In this document: piece by piece, positions 51,905 through 62,400 of the stretch
Layout: the number at the start of each line of letters is the position of its first letter
Position numbering within the stretch: position 1 is the stretch's first letter
Assembly (NCBI RefSeq): GCF_006715165.1
Contig: NZ_VFMS01000001.1
Coordinates: 2,728,001-2,792,000 of the forward strand
Direction: 5' to 3'
Origin: Arthrobacter sp. SLBN-122
Lineage (GTDB): Bacteria; Actinomycetota; Actinomycetes; Actinomycetales; Micrococcaceae
Length of the DNA: 64,000 bases
The notes under the pieces: model-generated
Told to the model about the DNA's origin: nothing
Databases searched by the model: none
The model's input: the letters and a program-made list of their open reading frames with translations, nothing else
Made by a program: the position numbers and the translations under genes

Positions 51905-53464
51905 CTAGGCCGCTTTCGGCACTTTCCGCAGCACGACGGCGGCCAGGACTGCCGCCGTAGCCATCAGTACCAACCCAATCGCCGCAGTGATGTGGACGCC
52001 GGAATCAAACGCTGCCGCCGCAGCTTCGCGGACGGCTTCCGACACTGATTCGGGCACCAGGTTTGCCGCTTCAATTGCGCCGGCGAGCGTTTCACGGGCA
52101 TTGTGCAGGGTGGATCCGGGCAGCATGCCGTCAAGTCCCGCGGGCAGCCGCAGGTTCTGCTGGTAGGACGCGGTCAGGATGGAGCCCAGCACTGCGGTCC
52201 CCAGCAGCGAGCCCACCTCGTAGCCTGTCTCCGAGATCGCCGCGGCAGCACCTGACTTCTCCGGCGGGGCGGACCCGAGGATGAGGTCGTTGGAGATGGT
52301 TTCGGCCGTGCCCACGCCCAGTGCCAGGACCAGGAGCGCCGCCAGCAGCAGCGAGGGTCCGCCGTCGTGGTTCCCGAACGCCACTATCGTGTAGCCCGCA
52401 GCGCTGAAGGCCAGTCCCGCCGCCACCACGTAGCCGGGACGGACCTTGCGGACCAGCGGCACCACCACCAGCCCGGCCACCACCGTGGCGGCCAGTGCCG
52501 GGATCATGGCAACGCCCGCCGCGGACGGGGTCATGCCCTCGAGGAGCTGGAGGTGCTGGGCAAGGAACAGGATGAACCCGTTGAAGGAGAACAGGGCAAG
52601 GATGTTGGCGCTGATGGCCATGCTGAACACCCTGTTCCGGAACAGTGACATATCCAGCAGCGGGTGCTTCAGCCGGTGCTGCCGCCGCACGAACACGGTC
52701 CCCATCGCCAGGCCGAAGGCGATTGCGCCCAGCCCTGCAGTCCCCGGGCCTTCGGTGGCAACTGCCTTGATTCCGTAGACAACGGGCACCATGACCAGCA
52801 TGGAGAGCACGATGCTGGGGATGTCCACCTTGCCGGGCGCCGGATCCTTCGATTCGGGGATGACGGCCGGGCCAAAGGCCAGAAGGGGGAGCATGAGCGG
52901 GACCGCCACCAGGAAGACGGCGCCCCACCAGAAGTGCTCCACCAGCCATCCGCCGACGATCGGACCCAGCGCCGCGCCGCCGGAGAAGCCGGCAGCCCAG
53001 ATGGCCACGGCCAGCCTCCGGCGGTTGGGCTCCGGGAAGATGTTGCGGATCAGCGACAGCGTGGAAGGCATCAGCATGGCCCCGAAGAACCCCAGGGCGG
53101 CGCGGCCGGCGATAAGCCACTCCGGCGCCGGTGCAAAAGCGGTGGCAACGGACAGTCCGGCGAAGCCGATGCTGCCAAGGATCAGCAGCCTCCGCCGCCC
53201 GATCCGATCGCCCAGGCTACCCATCGATACCAGCAGCCCGGCGAGTACCAGTGGGTAGGCGTCAACGATCCACAGCAGCTGCACGCCGCTGGGTTCCAAG
53301 GCGCGTGCGATGGCGGGCAGTGCGAACGTCAGCGCCGTGTTGTCCACCGCCACCAGCAGTACCGGGAACATCAGCAGCCCCAGCGCCAGCCAGTCCCGCC
53401 ACGGGGAGCGAGTGGAGGTGCTGGGCGCCTGCGGGGACGCGGAACTCTTGATGGAAGCGGTCAT
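51905..53464 (-). CDS. DHA2-type MFS multidrug efflux transporter (EmrB/QacA family)
   Basis: About 519 residues and 14 hydrophobic segments, the size of the DHA2 group. Motif D1-like VLLVAVDNTALTFALPAIARAL is in the first segment, and motif A is GSLGDRIGRRRLLILG (about 87-102). Motif C-like GFFGAMLMPSTLSLIRNIFP is in segment 5. The start at 53464 gives the usual cytoplasmic N-terminus; the longer frame crosses the operator. It is divergent from a TetR regulator, with a perfect palindrome between them, so it is probably a drug- or metabolite-induced exporter. Confidence 0.92.
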   Translation of the reverse strand: MTASIKSSASPQAPSTSTRSPWRDWLALGLLMFPVLLVAVDNTALTFALPAIARALEPSGVQLLWIVDAYPLVLAGLLVSMGSLGDRIGRRRLLILGSIGFAGLSVATAFAPAPEWLIAGRAALGFFGAMLMPSTLSLIRNIFPEPNRRRLAVAIWAAGFSGGAALGPIVGGWLVEHFWWGAVFLVAVPLMLPLLAFGPAVIPESKDPAPGKVDIPSIVLSMLVMVPVVYGIKAVATEGPGTAGLGAIAFGLAMGTVFVRRQHRLKHPLLDMSLFRNRVFSMAISANILALFSFNGFILFLAQHLQLLEGMTPSAAGVAMIPALAATVVAGLVVVPLVRKVRPGYVVAAGLAFSAAGYTIVAFGNHDGGPSLLLAALLVLALGVGTAETISNDLILGSAPPEKSGAAAAISETGYEVGSLLGTAVLGSILTASYQQNLRLPAGLDGMLPGSTLHNARETLAGAIEAANLVPESVSEAVREAAAAAFDSGVHITAAIGLVLMATAAVLAAVVLRKVPKAA

Positions 53465-53470
53465 GGGAAT

Positions 53471-53496
53471 AACTATACCGTCCAGACGGTATAGTT
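53471..53496. promoter_or_regulatory. TetR operator, perfect 26-base palindrome
   Basis: AACTATACCGTC, two bases, GACGGTATAGTT: both 12-base arms match exactly. The right part also resembles a -10 (TATAGT) for tetR. It sits 7 bases from the transporter start and 45 from the regulator. Confidence 0.85.
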
Positions 53497-53540
53497 TGGA
53501 ATGGTAGGAATTTCCGTTTTCCTGCCTGGTGGAAGGCATG

Positions 53541-54086
53541 ATGGAAGGCATGCCCCGAAAGCCTGTTGCCCGTGACGCGGTCCTTGACGCCTTCGAGTCC
53601 CTGCTGATCGAAGTGGGGGAGCGCGCGGCCACCCTTGATGCCGTGGCCCGCAAGGCGGGGGTGTCCAAAGGCGGCCTCCTTTACCACTTTCCCAACAAGG
53701 AAGCGCTCATCGCCGTGCTGCTTGACCGGCTGGAGGGCCTCGCCCGGGAAGACGCCGACGCGATGGCTGCTGCCGCTGAAGGCGCCGCGGCATACTTCAT
53801 CCGTTCCTCCGTCTGGGCCGATACTCGGCTGGACCGCGCCATCGTGGCCGCCACCCGGCTTGCAGAGGTGGCCCACGAAGAGACAAGGCGCCGGTTCGCG
53901 GCCATCCAGCAGCGCTGGCTGGACGAGATAGCTGCCGACGTTGGGCCGGGCCTGGCCAAGGCAGTCCTCTACATGGGGGACGGCCTGTACTTCAACGCCA
54001 TGCTGTCCGTTGCCCCCGCCCCGGCAGGGGGAGCGGCCGCCGACGTGGAGGAACTCCTGGCCGCTTTGGAGCGGCTCCGGAGGTAG
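53541..54086 (+). CDS. TetR-family transcription repressor
   Basis: 181 residues. The N-terminal helix-turn-helix is VARDAVLDAFESLLIEVGERAATLDAVARKAGVSKGGLLYHFPNKEALI (about 8-56 of the chosen start), the standard TetR pattern. The C-terminal ligand domain is helical with a YFIRSS segment and a Pro/Ala loop near the end. Several starts are possible (GTG 53529, ATG 53538, 53541, 53550); GGAAGG at 53531-53536 supports 53541. It would repress the adjacent efflux pump through the 26-base palindrome and release it when its ligand binds. Confidence 0.9.
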   Translation: MEGMPRKPVARDAVLDAFESLLIEVGERAATLDAVARKAGVSKGGLLYHFPNKEALIAVLLDRLEGLAREDADAMAAAAEGAAAYFIRSSVWADTRLDRAIVAATRLAEVAHEETRRRFAAIQQRWLDEIAADVGPGLAKAVLYMGDGLYFNAMLSVAPAPAGGAAADVEELLAALERLRR

Positions 54087-54096
54087 TTCCGGTCAT

Positions 54097-54126
54097 TTGC
54101 CGCGAGGGGCTGCGGCGTAGGACAAT
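54097..54126 (+). promoter_or_regulatory. Possible gcv operon promoter
   Basis: TTGCCG at 54097-54102, an 18-base spacer and GACAAT at 54121-54126, about 60 bases upstream of the riboswitch. Plausible but not strong. Confidence 0.45.
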
Positions 54127-54186
54127 AGAGAGTTGTGAGGGCTGTCACCGGCCTTCATGGTTCGACAAATGAATAGCCTTTGATCT

Positions 54187-54412
54187 GCGGCGGGAGAGTT
54201 CTGCCGGAAGTACAGGCAGGCGCCGTTGGAGCAAATCCTCCCCAGGAATCTCGCAGGCCCCTGTACCGCCGCGGCGAGGCACCTCTGGAAAGCAGCAGGC
54301 AGTCCACCACCCTTTGGGAATGCAAGGACTGTTGTGCTCACCGACGGTGCAAGCGGGTCCTGTCCAGGCAGGCAACGCGGAAACTCTCAGGTCCAATACA
54401 GAGCGGGGAGGG
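54187..54412 (+). promoter_or_regulatory. Tandem glycine riboswitch (two aptamers)
   Basis: Aptamer 1 has a P1 stem GCGGCGG (54187-54193) with CCGCCGC (54266-54272), GGGAGAG, CGCCGTTGGAGCAA and AATCTCGCAGG. Aptamer 2 (about 54273-54412) has CCTCTGGAAAGC, CACCGACGGTGCAA, AAACTCTCAGG (54381-54391) and ATACAGAGC. These are the conserved blocks of the gcvT-type riboswitch. It stands before gcvP, and in this setting glycine binding normally turns expression on. Confidence 0.9.
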
Positions 54413-54464
54413 ACCCGAATAGCTGTGGCGTACCCTTCGCCGCCTGAGTAAATGGAGTTCCTTC

Positions 54465-57323
<2,859 letters not shown>

Positions 57324-57335
57324 GGACCGGCACCA

Positions 57336-58496
57336 ATGACCGAGAAATACACCGCGCTTTACGACGAGCACAAAAAGCTCGGCGCATCCTTTACGGACTT
57401 CGGCGGCTGGCAGATGCCGCTCAAGTACAGCTCTGAACTTGCCGAGCACCACGCCGTCCGCAACGCTGCCGGCCTGTTCGACCTCTCCCACATGGGCGAG
57501 GTCTGGGTGACCGGCCCGGATGCGGCCGCCTTCCTGGACTACGCCCTGGTGGGAAAGATCTCCGCCATGGCCGTGGGCAAGGCCAAGTACTCGCTGATCT
57601 GCAACGAGGACGGCGGCATTATCGACGACCTCATCACCTACCGCCGCCCGGCGGCTGCGGGTACCGCACAAGGCAGTACCGACGTCTTCCTGGTTGTCCC
57701 CAACGCTGGCAACGCCGCCGTAGTGGCCGCAGCCCTGCAGGAACGGGCCGCGGGGTTCGATGTTGTGGTGGATGATGCCTCAGCCCGCACTTCCCTGATC
57801 GCCGTCCAGGGTCCCAAAGCCCAGGAACTCCTGCTGCGCCTGGTTCCGGCCGCGCAACACTCCCTGGTGACGGAGCTGAAGTACTACGCCGCGGTCGCCG
57901 TCCCGCTCCTGGTAGGTGGCACCGGCAAAGAACTGCTGCTTGCGCGCACCGGGTATACCGGTGAAGACGGGTTCGAGATCTTCGTGGACAACGACGATGC
58001 GCCCGCGCTGTGGCAGTCGCTGATCGCCATCGCCGACGACGGGGAACTGATCCCGGCAGGCCTCGCCTCCCGCGACTCCCTCCGCCTCGAAGCAGGAATG
58101 CCGCTGTACGGCAACGAACTGTCGCTGCAGGGCGACCCGTTCGCCGCCGGCCTGGGCGCCGTCGTCGCACTCTCCAAGGAAGGCGACTTCGTTGGCAAAG
58201 CCGCCCTGGCAGCCATGAAGGAAGCCGGCGCCGGCAGCACCTCCGGACGCCGCCTCGTGGGGCTCAAAGGCCAGGGCCGCCGCGCCGGCCGCGCGCACTA
58301 CCCCGTCCTCAAGGACGGCACCACCGTCGGCGAAGTCACCTCCGGCCAGCCCTCGCCCACCCTCGGCTACCCCATCGCCATGGCCTACGTCGACGTCGAA
58401 CACTCGGCCCCCGGCACGGCCCTCGACGTGGACCTGCGCGGCAAGGCCGAACCGTTCGAAGTCGTCACCCTCCCGTTCTACAAGCGACTCAAGTAG
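57336..58496 (+). CDS. gcvT: Aminomethyltransferase, T-protein of the glycine cleavage system
   Basis: Transfers the methylene group to tetrahydrofolate and releases ammonia. 386 residues. The N-terminal half has FTDFGGWQMPLKYSSELAEHHAVRNAAGLFDLSHMGE with the catalytic Asp/His region. YSLICNEDGGIIDDLI and ARTGYTGEDGFEIF are the folate-binding blocks, and LASRDSLRLEAGMPLYG is conserved. It is co-transcribed with gcvP under the riboswitch. No gcvH follows; the next 474 bases are non-coding and then comes sdaA. Confidence 0.95.
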   Translation: MTEKYTALYDEHKKLGASFTDFGGWQMPLKYSSELAEHHAVRNAAGLFDLSHMGEVWVTGPDAAAFLDYALVGKISAMAVGKAKYSLICNEDGGIIDDLITYRRPAAAGTAQGSTDVFLVVPNAGNAAVVAAALQERAAGFDVVVDDASARTSLIAVQGPKAQELLLRLVPAAQHSLVTELKYYAAVAVPLLVGGTGKELLLARTGYTGEDGFEIFVDNDDAPALWQSLIAIADDGELIPAGLASRDSLRLEAGMPLYGNELSLQGDPFAAGLGAVVALSKEGDFVGKAALAAMKEAGAGSTSGRRLVGLKGQGRRAGRAHYPVLKDGTTVGEVTSGQPSPTLGYPIAMAYVDVEHSAPGTALDVDLRGKAEPFEVVTLPFYKRLK

Positions 58497-58970
58497 TCCT
58501 TCGTGCCGTGACGTGCCGTGGCTGGCTCCGGGGCCGACGGACCGGACATTTTCACGCGTGCTGCTCCTTCGTCGCTTTGACGCACGCTTTCGAAAAGTCC
58601 GGCTCCGCTGGCCCCTCGTGCCAAAGTGCGGTGGTGCGGGGAAGACAGCAGGGCGTAGAGGAAGCGGGTGGCGGCGGACTATGTACGTTTTCCTGTCCGG
58701 GCAACCCGTGTCCTGTGCGTACTTGCCTGCTTGTCCTGTCGCTTTGGTGACGTCCGTTGGCGACTGGGCGGATCCGGAGACGTGCGTCTAAGGGAGCGTC
58801 ACGTCCGCTTAGCGGGCGTTTTCGCGACCGAGCACGCGGAGGAATTCGGCCAGCCGCACCCAGCCCGGCCACCGCGTCACGTCCGCTCAGCGGCGTTTTC
58901 GCGACCGAGCACGCAGAGGATGTCCTGCCCGCTCCACCCAAACCACCCGTTTTAGTTAGGAACCAATCCC
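58497..58970 (+). other. 474-base gap between gcvT and sdaA with direct repeats
   Basis: No gene with homology that I can see in any frame; in particular no gcvH motif. It contains two copies of a 47-48-base repeat (58796-58843 and 58874-58920), each with a CCGCT-N-AGCGG palindrome. A short repeat CGTGCCGTG occurs twice at 58502-58520. Regulatory DNA or a deletion scar are both possible. Confidence 0.6.
58796..58920 (+). repeat. Pair of near-identical 47-48-base direct repeats
   Basis: The copies at 58796-58843 and 58874-58920 differ by two substitutions and one indel and are spaced 78 bases start to start. Both include GCGTCACGTCCGCT, AGCGG and TTTTCGCGACCGAGCACGC. They end 51 bases before the sdaA start. 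Confidence 0.85.
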
Positions 58971-60422
58971 ATGGCTGTTGGCGTTTTTGATCTCTTTTCG
59001 ATCGGTATTGGGCCGTCGAGTTCGCATACTGTGGGGCCGATGCGGGCTGCTGCGGTGTTCGCTGAGGAACTCAAGGCCTCGGGGGTGCTGGCTGGGGTGG
59101 GGGCGTTGCGGGTGGACCTGTATGGGTCGCTGGCCGCGACGGGGCACGGGCACGGGACGATGACTGCGGTCCTGCTGGGGTTGGAGGGGTTCCATCCGGA
59201 GCTGATCCTGCCGGAGGAGGTGGAGGAGCGGCTGGCCTCGATCGCGGAGACCGGGACGTTGAACCTGGCCGGTGCGGTGCCGTTGCCGTATGGGGTGAAG
59301 GACATGGTGCTGCGGCCGTTGACGGTGTTGCCGCGGCACACGAACGGGATGACGTTCACCGTCTCCGGCGCGGAAGGTTCGGTGCTGCATGCGGCCACGT
59401 TCTTCTCGGTCGGTGGAGGGTTCATCGTCCGGGAGGGTGAGGAGGACGCGGCGCAGCAGGAACTGGACGCGTCCAAACAGGAACTGCCGCTGCCGTTCCG
59501 GACCGCCGCGGAACTGCTGGAGCACTGCGCGGTGACCGGGCTGGGCATCGCCGATGTCATGCTCGTGAACGAAAAAGCCTCCCGGGATGAGGAGCAGATC
59601 CGGGAGGGGCTGCTGCAGATCTGGTCGGTGATGGAAAACTGCGTGGCCACCTCGCTGAAGCGCGAAGGGGTGCTGCCGGGCGGGTTGAAGGTCCGCCGCC
59701 GCGCCCCTGACTGGTACGACCGGCTCAAGAAGGAATCCGCGCACACCCAGGACGAGGAACAGCACAGCGGCCAGGAGGCGGACTGGGACGCGGTCCGTTT
59801 CGATCCCCGGTATTGGCAGGAGTGGGTTAACTTGGTGGCGTTGGCGGTGAACGAGGAGAACGCCTCCGGCGGCCGGGTGGTCACCGCCCCGACCAACGGG
59901 GCGGCCGGGATCATTCCCGCGGTGCTGTTCTACGCGCTGCACTTCGCTCCGGGCATGGACCAGGCCAGCCAGGCCGACCGGGACGATGTGGTGGTGCGGT
60001 TCCTGCTCGCCGCCGGCGCGGTCGGGGTGCTCTACAAGGAACAGGCCTCCATTTCCGGGGCCGAGGTGGGCTGCCAGGGCGAGGTGGGATCAGCGTCGTC
60101 GATGGCCGCCGCGGGCCTGGCCGAGGTGATGGGCGGGACCCCGGCGCAGGTGGAGAACGCCGCGGAGATCGCGATGGAACACAACCTGGGCCTGACCTGT
60201 GACCCGATCGGCGGGCTGGTCCAGGTCCCCTGCATCGAACGGAACGCGATCGCCGCCGCGAAAGCGATCAACGCCGCGAAAATGGCGCTCTGGGGCGACG
60301 GCACCCACCGCGTCTCGCTGGACGAAGTCATCATCACCATGCGCGAAACCGGCAAGGACATGTCCTCCAAATACAAGGAAACCGCCATGGGCGGCCTCGC
60401 CGTCAACGTCGTCGAATGCTGA
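58971..60422 (+). CDS. sdaA: L-serine dehydratase (ammonia-lyase), iron-sulfur, single chain
   Basis: Converts L-serine to pyruvate and ammonia with a [4Fe-4S] cluster. 483 residues with both beta and alpha domains in one chain. The N-terminus is [22 protein letters not shown]. The C-terminal domain has the cluster Cys residues in [34 protein letters not shown] 58971 follows AGGA. It fits with gcvPT as a serine/glycine disposal unit. The first two-thirds use GGG, GTG, TTG and GCG codons much more than neighbouring genes do, which is unusual here and may reflect foreign origin or recombination. Confidence 0.95.
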   Translation: MAVGVFDLFSIGIGPSSSHTVGPMRAAAVFAEELKASGVLAGVGALRVDLYGSLAATGHGHGTMTAVLLGLEGFHPELILPEEVEERLASIAETGTLNLAGAVPLPYGVKDMVLRPLTVLPRHTNGMTFTVSGAEGSVLHAATFFSVGGGFIVREGEEDAAQQELDASKQELPLPFRTAAELLEHCAVTGLGIADVMLVNEKASRDEEQIREGLLQIWSVMENCVATSLKREGVLPGGLKVRRRAPDWYDRLKKESAHTQDEEQHSGQEADWDAVRFDPRYWQEWVNLVALAVNEENASGGRVVTAPTNGAAGIIPAVLFYALHFAPGMDQASQADRDDVVVRFLLAAGAVGVLYKEQASISGAEVGCQGEVGSASSMAAAGLAEVMGGTPAQVENAAEIAMEHNLGLTCDPIGGLVQVPCIERNAIAAAKAINAAKMALWGDGTHRVSLDEVIITMRETGKDMSSKYKETAMGGLAVNVVEC

Positions 60423-60468
60423 CCACCACCAACCCAGCCCGGCGCCGCAGCTGACCGGTGTCCCGGCG

Positions 60469-61014
60469 CTAGTTATGCACTGCCGCCCACCAGTTCAGGC
60501 TGGCTGCGAACACCAGCCATGACACGTAGGGCAGCAGGAGCAGTCCGGCCGTCCGGCTGATGGGGCCGAAAAACAGGACCGTTACCGCGACAGCGGCAAT
60601 CAGGGCAAGGATGATGACCAGCCCCAGCCACAATGCCGGCGTGCCGAGGGCGGGGTAGAGGGCAAAGAACGCCGGGGTCCATGCGAGGTTGAGGACCAGC
60701 TGGATGGCGTAGGCGGTCATCGCCGGCCGTGTCCTGTTGGTCCGCTTGCGCCATACCAGCCAGGCGGCCACGGCCATTGCCGTATAGAGGATGGTCCAGA
60801 CGGGACCAAACACGCCGTTGGGAGGGGACCATGGTGCCTTGTCGGCGGTGGCGTACCAGCCCGTGACATTGGCCGCAGAAGCGAGCCCTCCCAGCGCCGC
60901 CACCAACAGGGAGGCCACCAGGAATCCGATGAGCGCTGCCACCTGGACTCCAGCGCTGTAGGGCTGCCTGCCGGTTCCCATGCGAGTTGTGGTTTCTTCC
61001 CTATCCGGCCTCAT
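60469..61014 (-). CDS. TspO/MBR-family tryptophan-rich sensory protein
   Basis: 181 residues and five hydrophobic segments. The motif WYATADKAPWSPPNGVFGPVWTILYTAMAVAAWLVWR (about residues 53-89) is the TspO core that binds tetrapyrroles. WTPAFFALYPALG and SWLVFAASLNWWAAVHN close the family pattern. Bacterial TspO proteins take part in porphyrin handling and stress. The start is ATG 61014; a shorter ATG at 60981 is possible. It has no partner gene here; sdaA is convergent and the FemX-like gene divergent. Confidence 0.9.
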   Translation of the reverse strand: MRPDREETTTRMGTGRQPYSAGVQVAALIGFLVASLLVAALGGLASAANVTGWYATADKAPWSPPNGVFGPVWTILYTAMAVAAWLVWRKRTNRTRPAMTAYAIQLVLNLAWTPAFFALYPALGTPALWLGLVIILALIAAVAVTVLFFGPISRTAGLLLLPYVSWLVFAASLNWWAAVHN

Positions 61015-61135
61015 GCCTCAACCCTTGTTGAAGGCGAACATTGCCGTCAAGCCGGCGCCGGGCAACGCGGAAGGCACGCTGTCCCGCCATGCGGGGAAAA
61101 GCCGGAAGCACATCAGGCTTTAGACTTGAGGCTGC

Positions 61136-62269
61136 ATGTCCGCACGCATCCAGAAGTACAGAAACCGCGCACAGACCCGATTGGACAAGGCCCCCTTGCG
61201 ACAACTCAACGCACGTTTTGCCACCGCCGAGGAAATCGAAAACTGGGACAAGCACGTCACGGCCAACCCGAACGGCGGCAATATGCTGCAGTCCGCAGCC
61301 TATGCATCGGTCAAGAATGGAAGTGGCTGGAAGGTCCGGTTCCTGGTGTTGGAAGGCGACGGAAACGCCAGCTACAACCTGGTGCTGGAGAAGAGCTTCC
61401 CCGTCCTGGGACGGTTGTGGTACCTGATCAAGGGCCCTGACCTGGCGGCTGCAGCGGACCTTGGAGCCGCCCTTGAAGCCTGTGCATCCTTTGTCCGCAG
61501 CAGCAAGCTGAACGTCTTCACCATCAAAGTGGAGCCGGACATTGTCGATTCCGACGAGGCACAGAAGGAACTGCGCGACGCCGGCCTAGTCAAGGCACCC
61601 AATATCCAGTCCAACGACTCCACGGCCCTGCTGGACATCTCGGGCTCCGAGGAGGAAGTCTTCAAAGCTATCTCCTCGCGCGCCCGCAACGCCGTCCGGC
61701 GCGCCGAGCGCGAGGGCTGCCAAGTGGTCCGGCAGGAACAGGGACCTGAAACCTACCGCGCCCTGTACGACCTGATGGCCAACACAGTCAACGCCAAGGG
61801 ATCCATGCCCCTGCGCAGCTACGACTACTACGCACGGTTCTGGGACGAGTTCTGCAACCGGGGCCAGGGGAATTTCTTCTTCACCTACGAGGACGGAAAG
61901 CCCAGCGTTGGCGCATTCGTCATCAACTACGGTGCCAAGGCGACCTACAAGGACGGCGGTTCCACCCAGAACCGCAAGCAGTACGGGGACTCGCACCTGG
62001 TGCAGTGGGCCGCCATCCGGCGCATGCAGGAACTCGGCTGCACGGAATACGACTTCTGCGGAACCCCGCCGGCCGCGCGCATCAAGGACAAGACCCACAA
62101 CCTGTACGGAATGGGCATGTTCAAGACCAGCTTCACCAAGACAGTCACCGACTTCGTGGGCTGCCACGACTACGTCCTGTCCCCGCTGCGGCACCGGCTC
62201 TGGGTCAAGGGCGGCGAAAAGGTCTTCCGCCGCATCGAAACCGCACGGACCGGCCGGCAGTTCTACTGA
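61136..62269 (+). CDS. FemX/FemAB-like peptidoglycan bridge aminoacyltransferase (first of pair)
   Basis: 377 residues of the FemAB family (two GNAT-like subdomains), which add amino acids from aminoacyl-tRNA to the stem peptide of lipid II at the membrane face. Visible are the N-terminal NGGNMLQSAAYASVKNGSGWK and SSRARNAVRRAEREG, the basic acceptor helix. FFFTYEDGKPSVGAFVINYG and YDFCGTPPAA follow, with FKTSFTK near the end. The long coiled-coil arm of FemA is absent, as in FemX of Weissella. Followed by a second FemX-like gene; together they probably build two steps of an interpeptide bridge. The amino acid specificity is unknown. Confidence 0.88.
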   Translation: MSARIQKYRNRAQTRLDKAPLRQLNARFATAEEIENWDKHVTANPNGGNMLQSAAYASVKNGSGWKVRFLVLEGDGNASYNLVLEKSFPVLGRLWYLIKGPDLAAAADLGAALEACASFVRSSKLNVFTIKVEPDIVDSDEAQKELRDAGLVKAPNIQSNDSTALLDISGSEEEVFKAISSRARNAVRRAEREGCQVVRQEQGPETYRALYDLMANTVNAKGSMPLRSYDYYARFWDEFCNRGQGNFFFTYEDGKPSVGAFVINYGAKATYKDGGSTQNRKQYGDSHLVQWAAIRRMQELGCTEYDFCGTPPAARIKDKTHNLYGMGMFKTSFTKTVTDFVGCHDYVLSPLRHRLWVKGGEKVFRRIETARTGRQFY

Positions 62270-62400
62270 CCTGCCGCCGCCGCACCCCACAGCCAACGCG
62301 ACCCCAAAGGTCCGCCCGACCCCGTGCGGCCCTGCCCCCGAACACCTCCCGTCCAGCGCGTGCCCGCCAGGCCGCGACGAGTCCAGAAGAAGGTCACCCC

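Noticed and set aside
54145..54447. Short open frames in the leader of gcvP
   Set aside because: They overlap the tandem glycine riboswitch and have no ribosome-binding site.
58796..58920. Direct repeats considered as a small CRISPR array
   Set aside because: Only two copies, not identical, a 30-base interval and no cas genes in the window.
58513..58955. Short open frames in the gcvT-sdaA gap as a remnant of gcvH
   Set aside because: No H-protein motif (lipoyl Lys region) in any frame; composition is Arg/Ser-rich shadow.
62005..62400. Upstream extension of the second FemAB frame to 62005
   Set aside because: It runs inside the preceding aminoacyltransferase gene in another frame and has no family similarity; TTG 62401 has its own ribosome-binding site.
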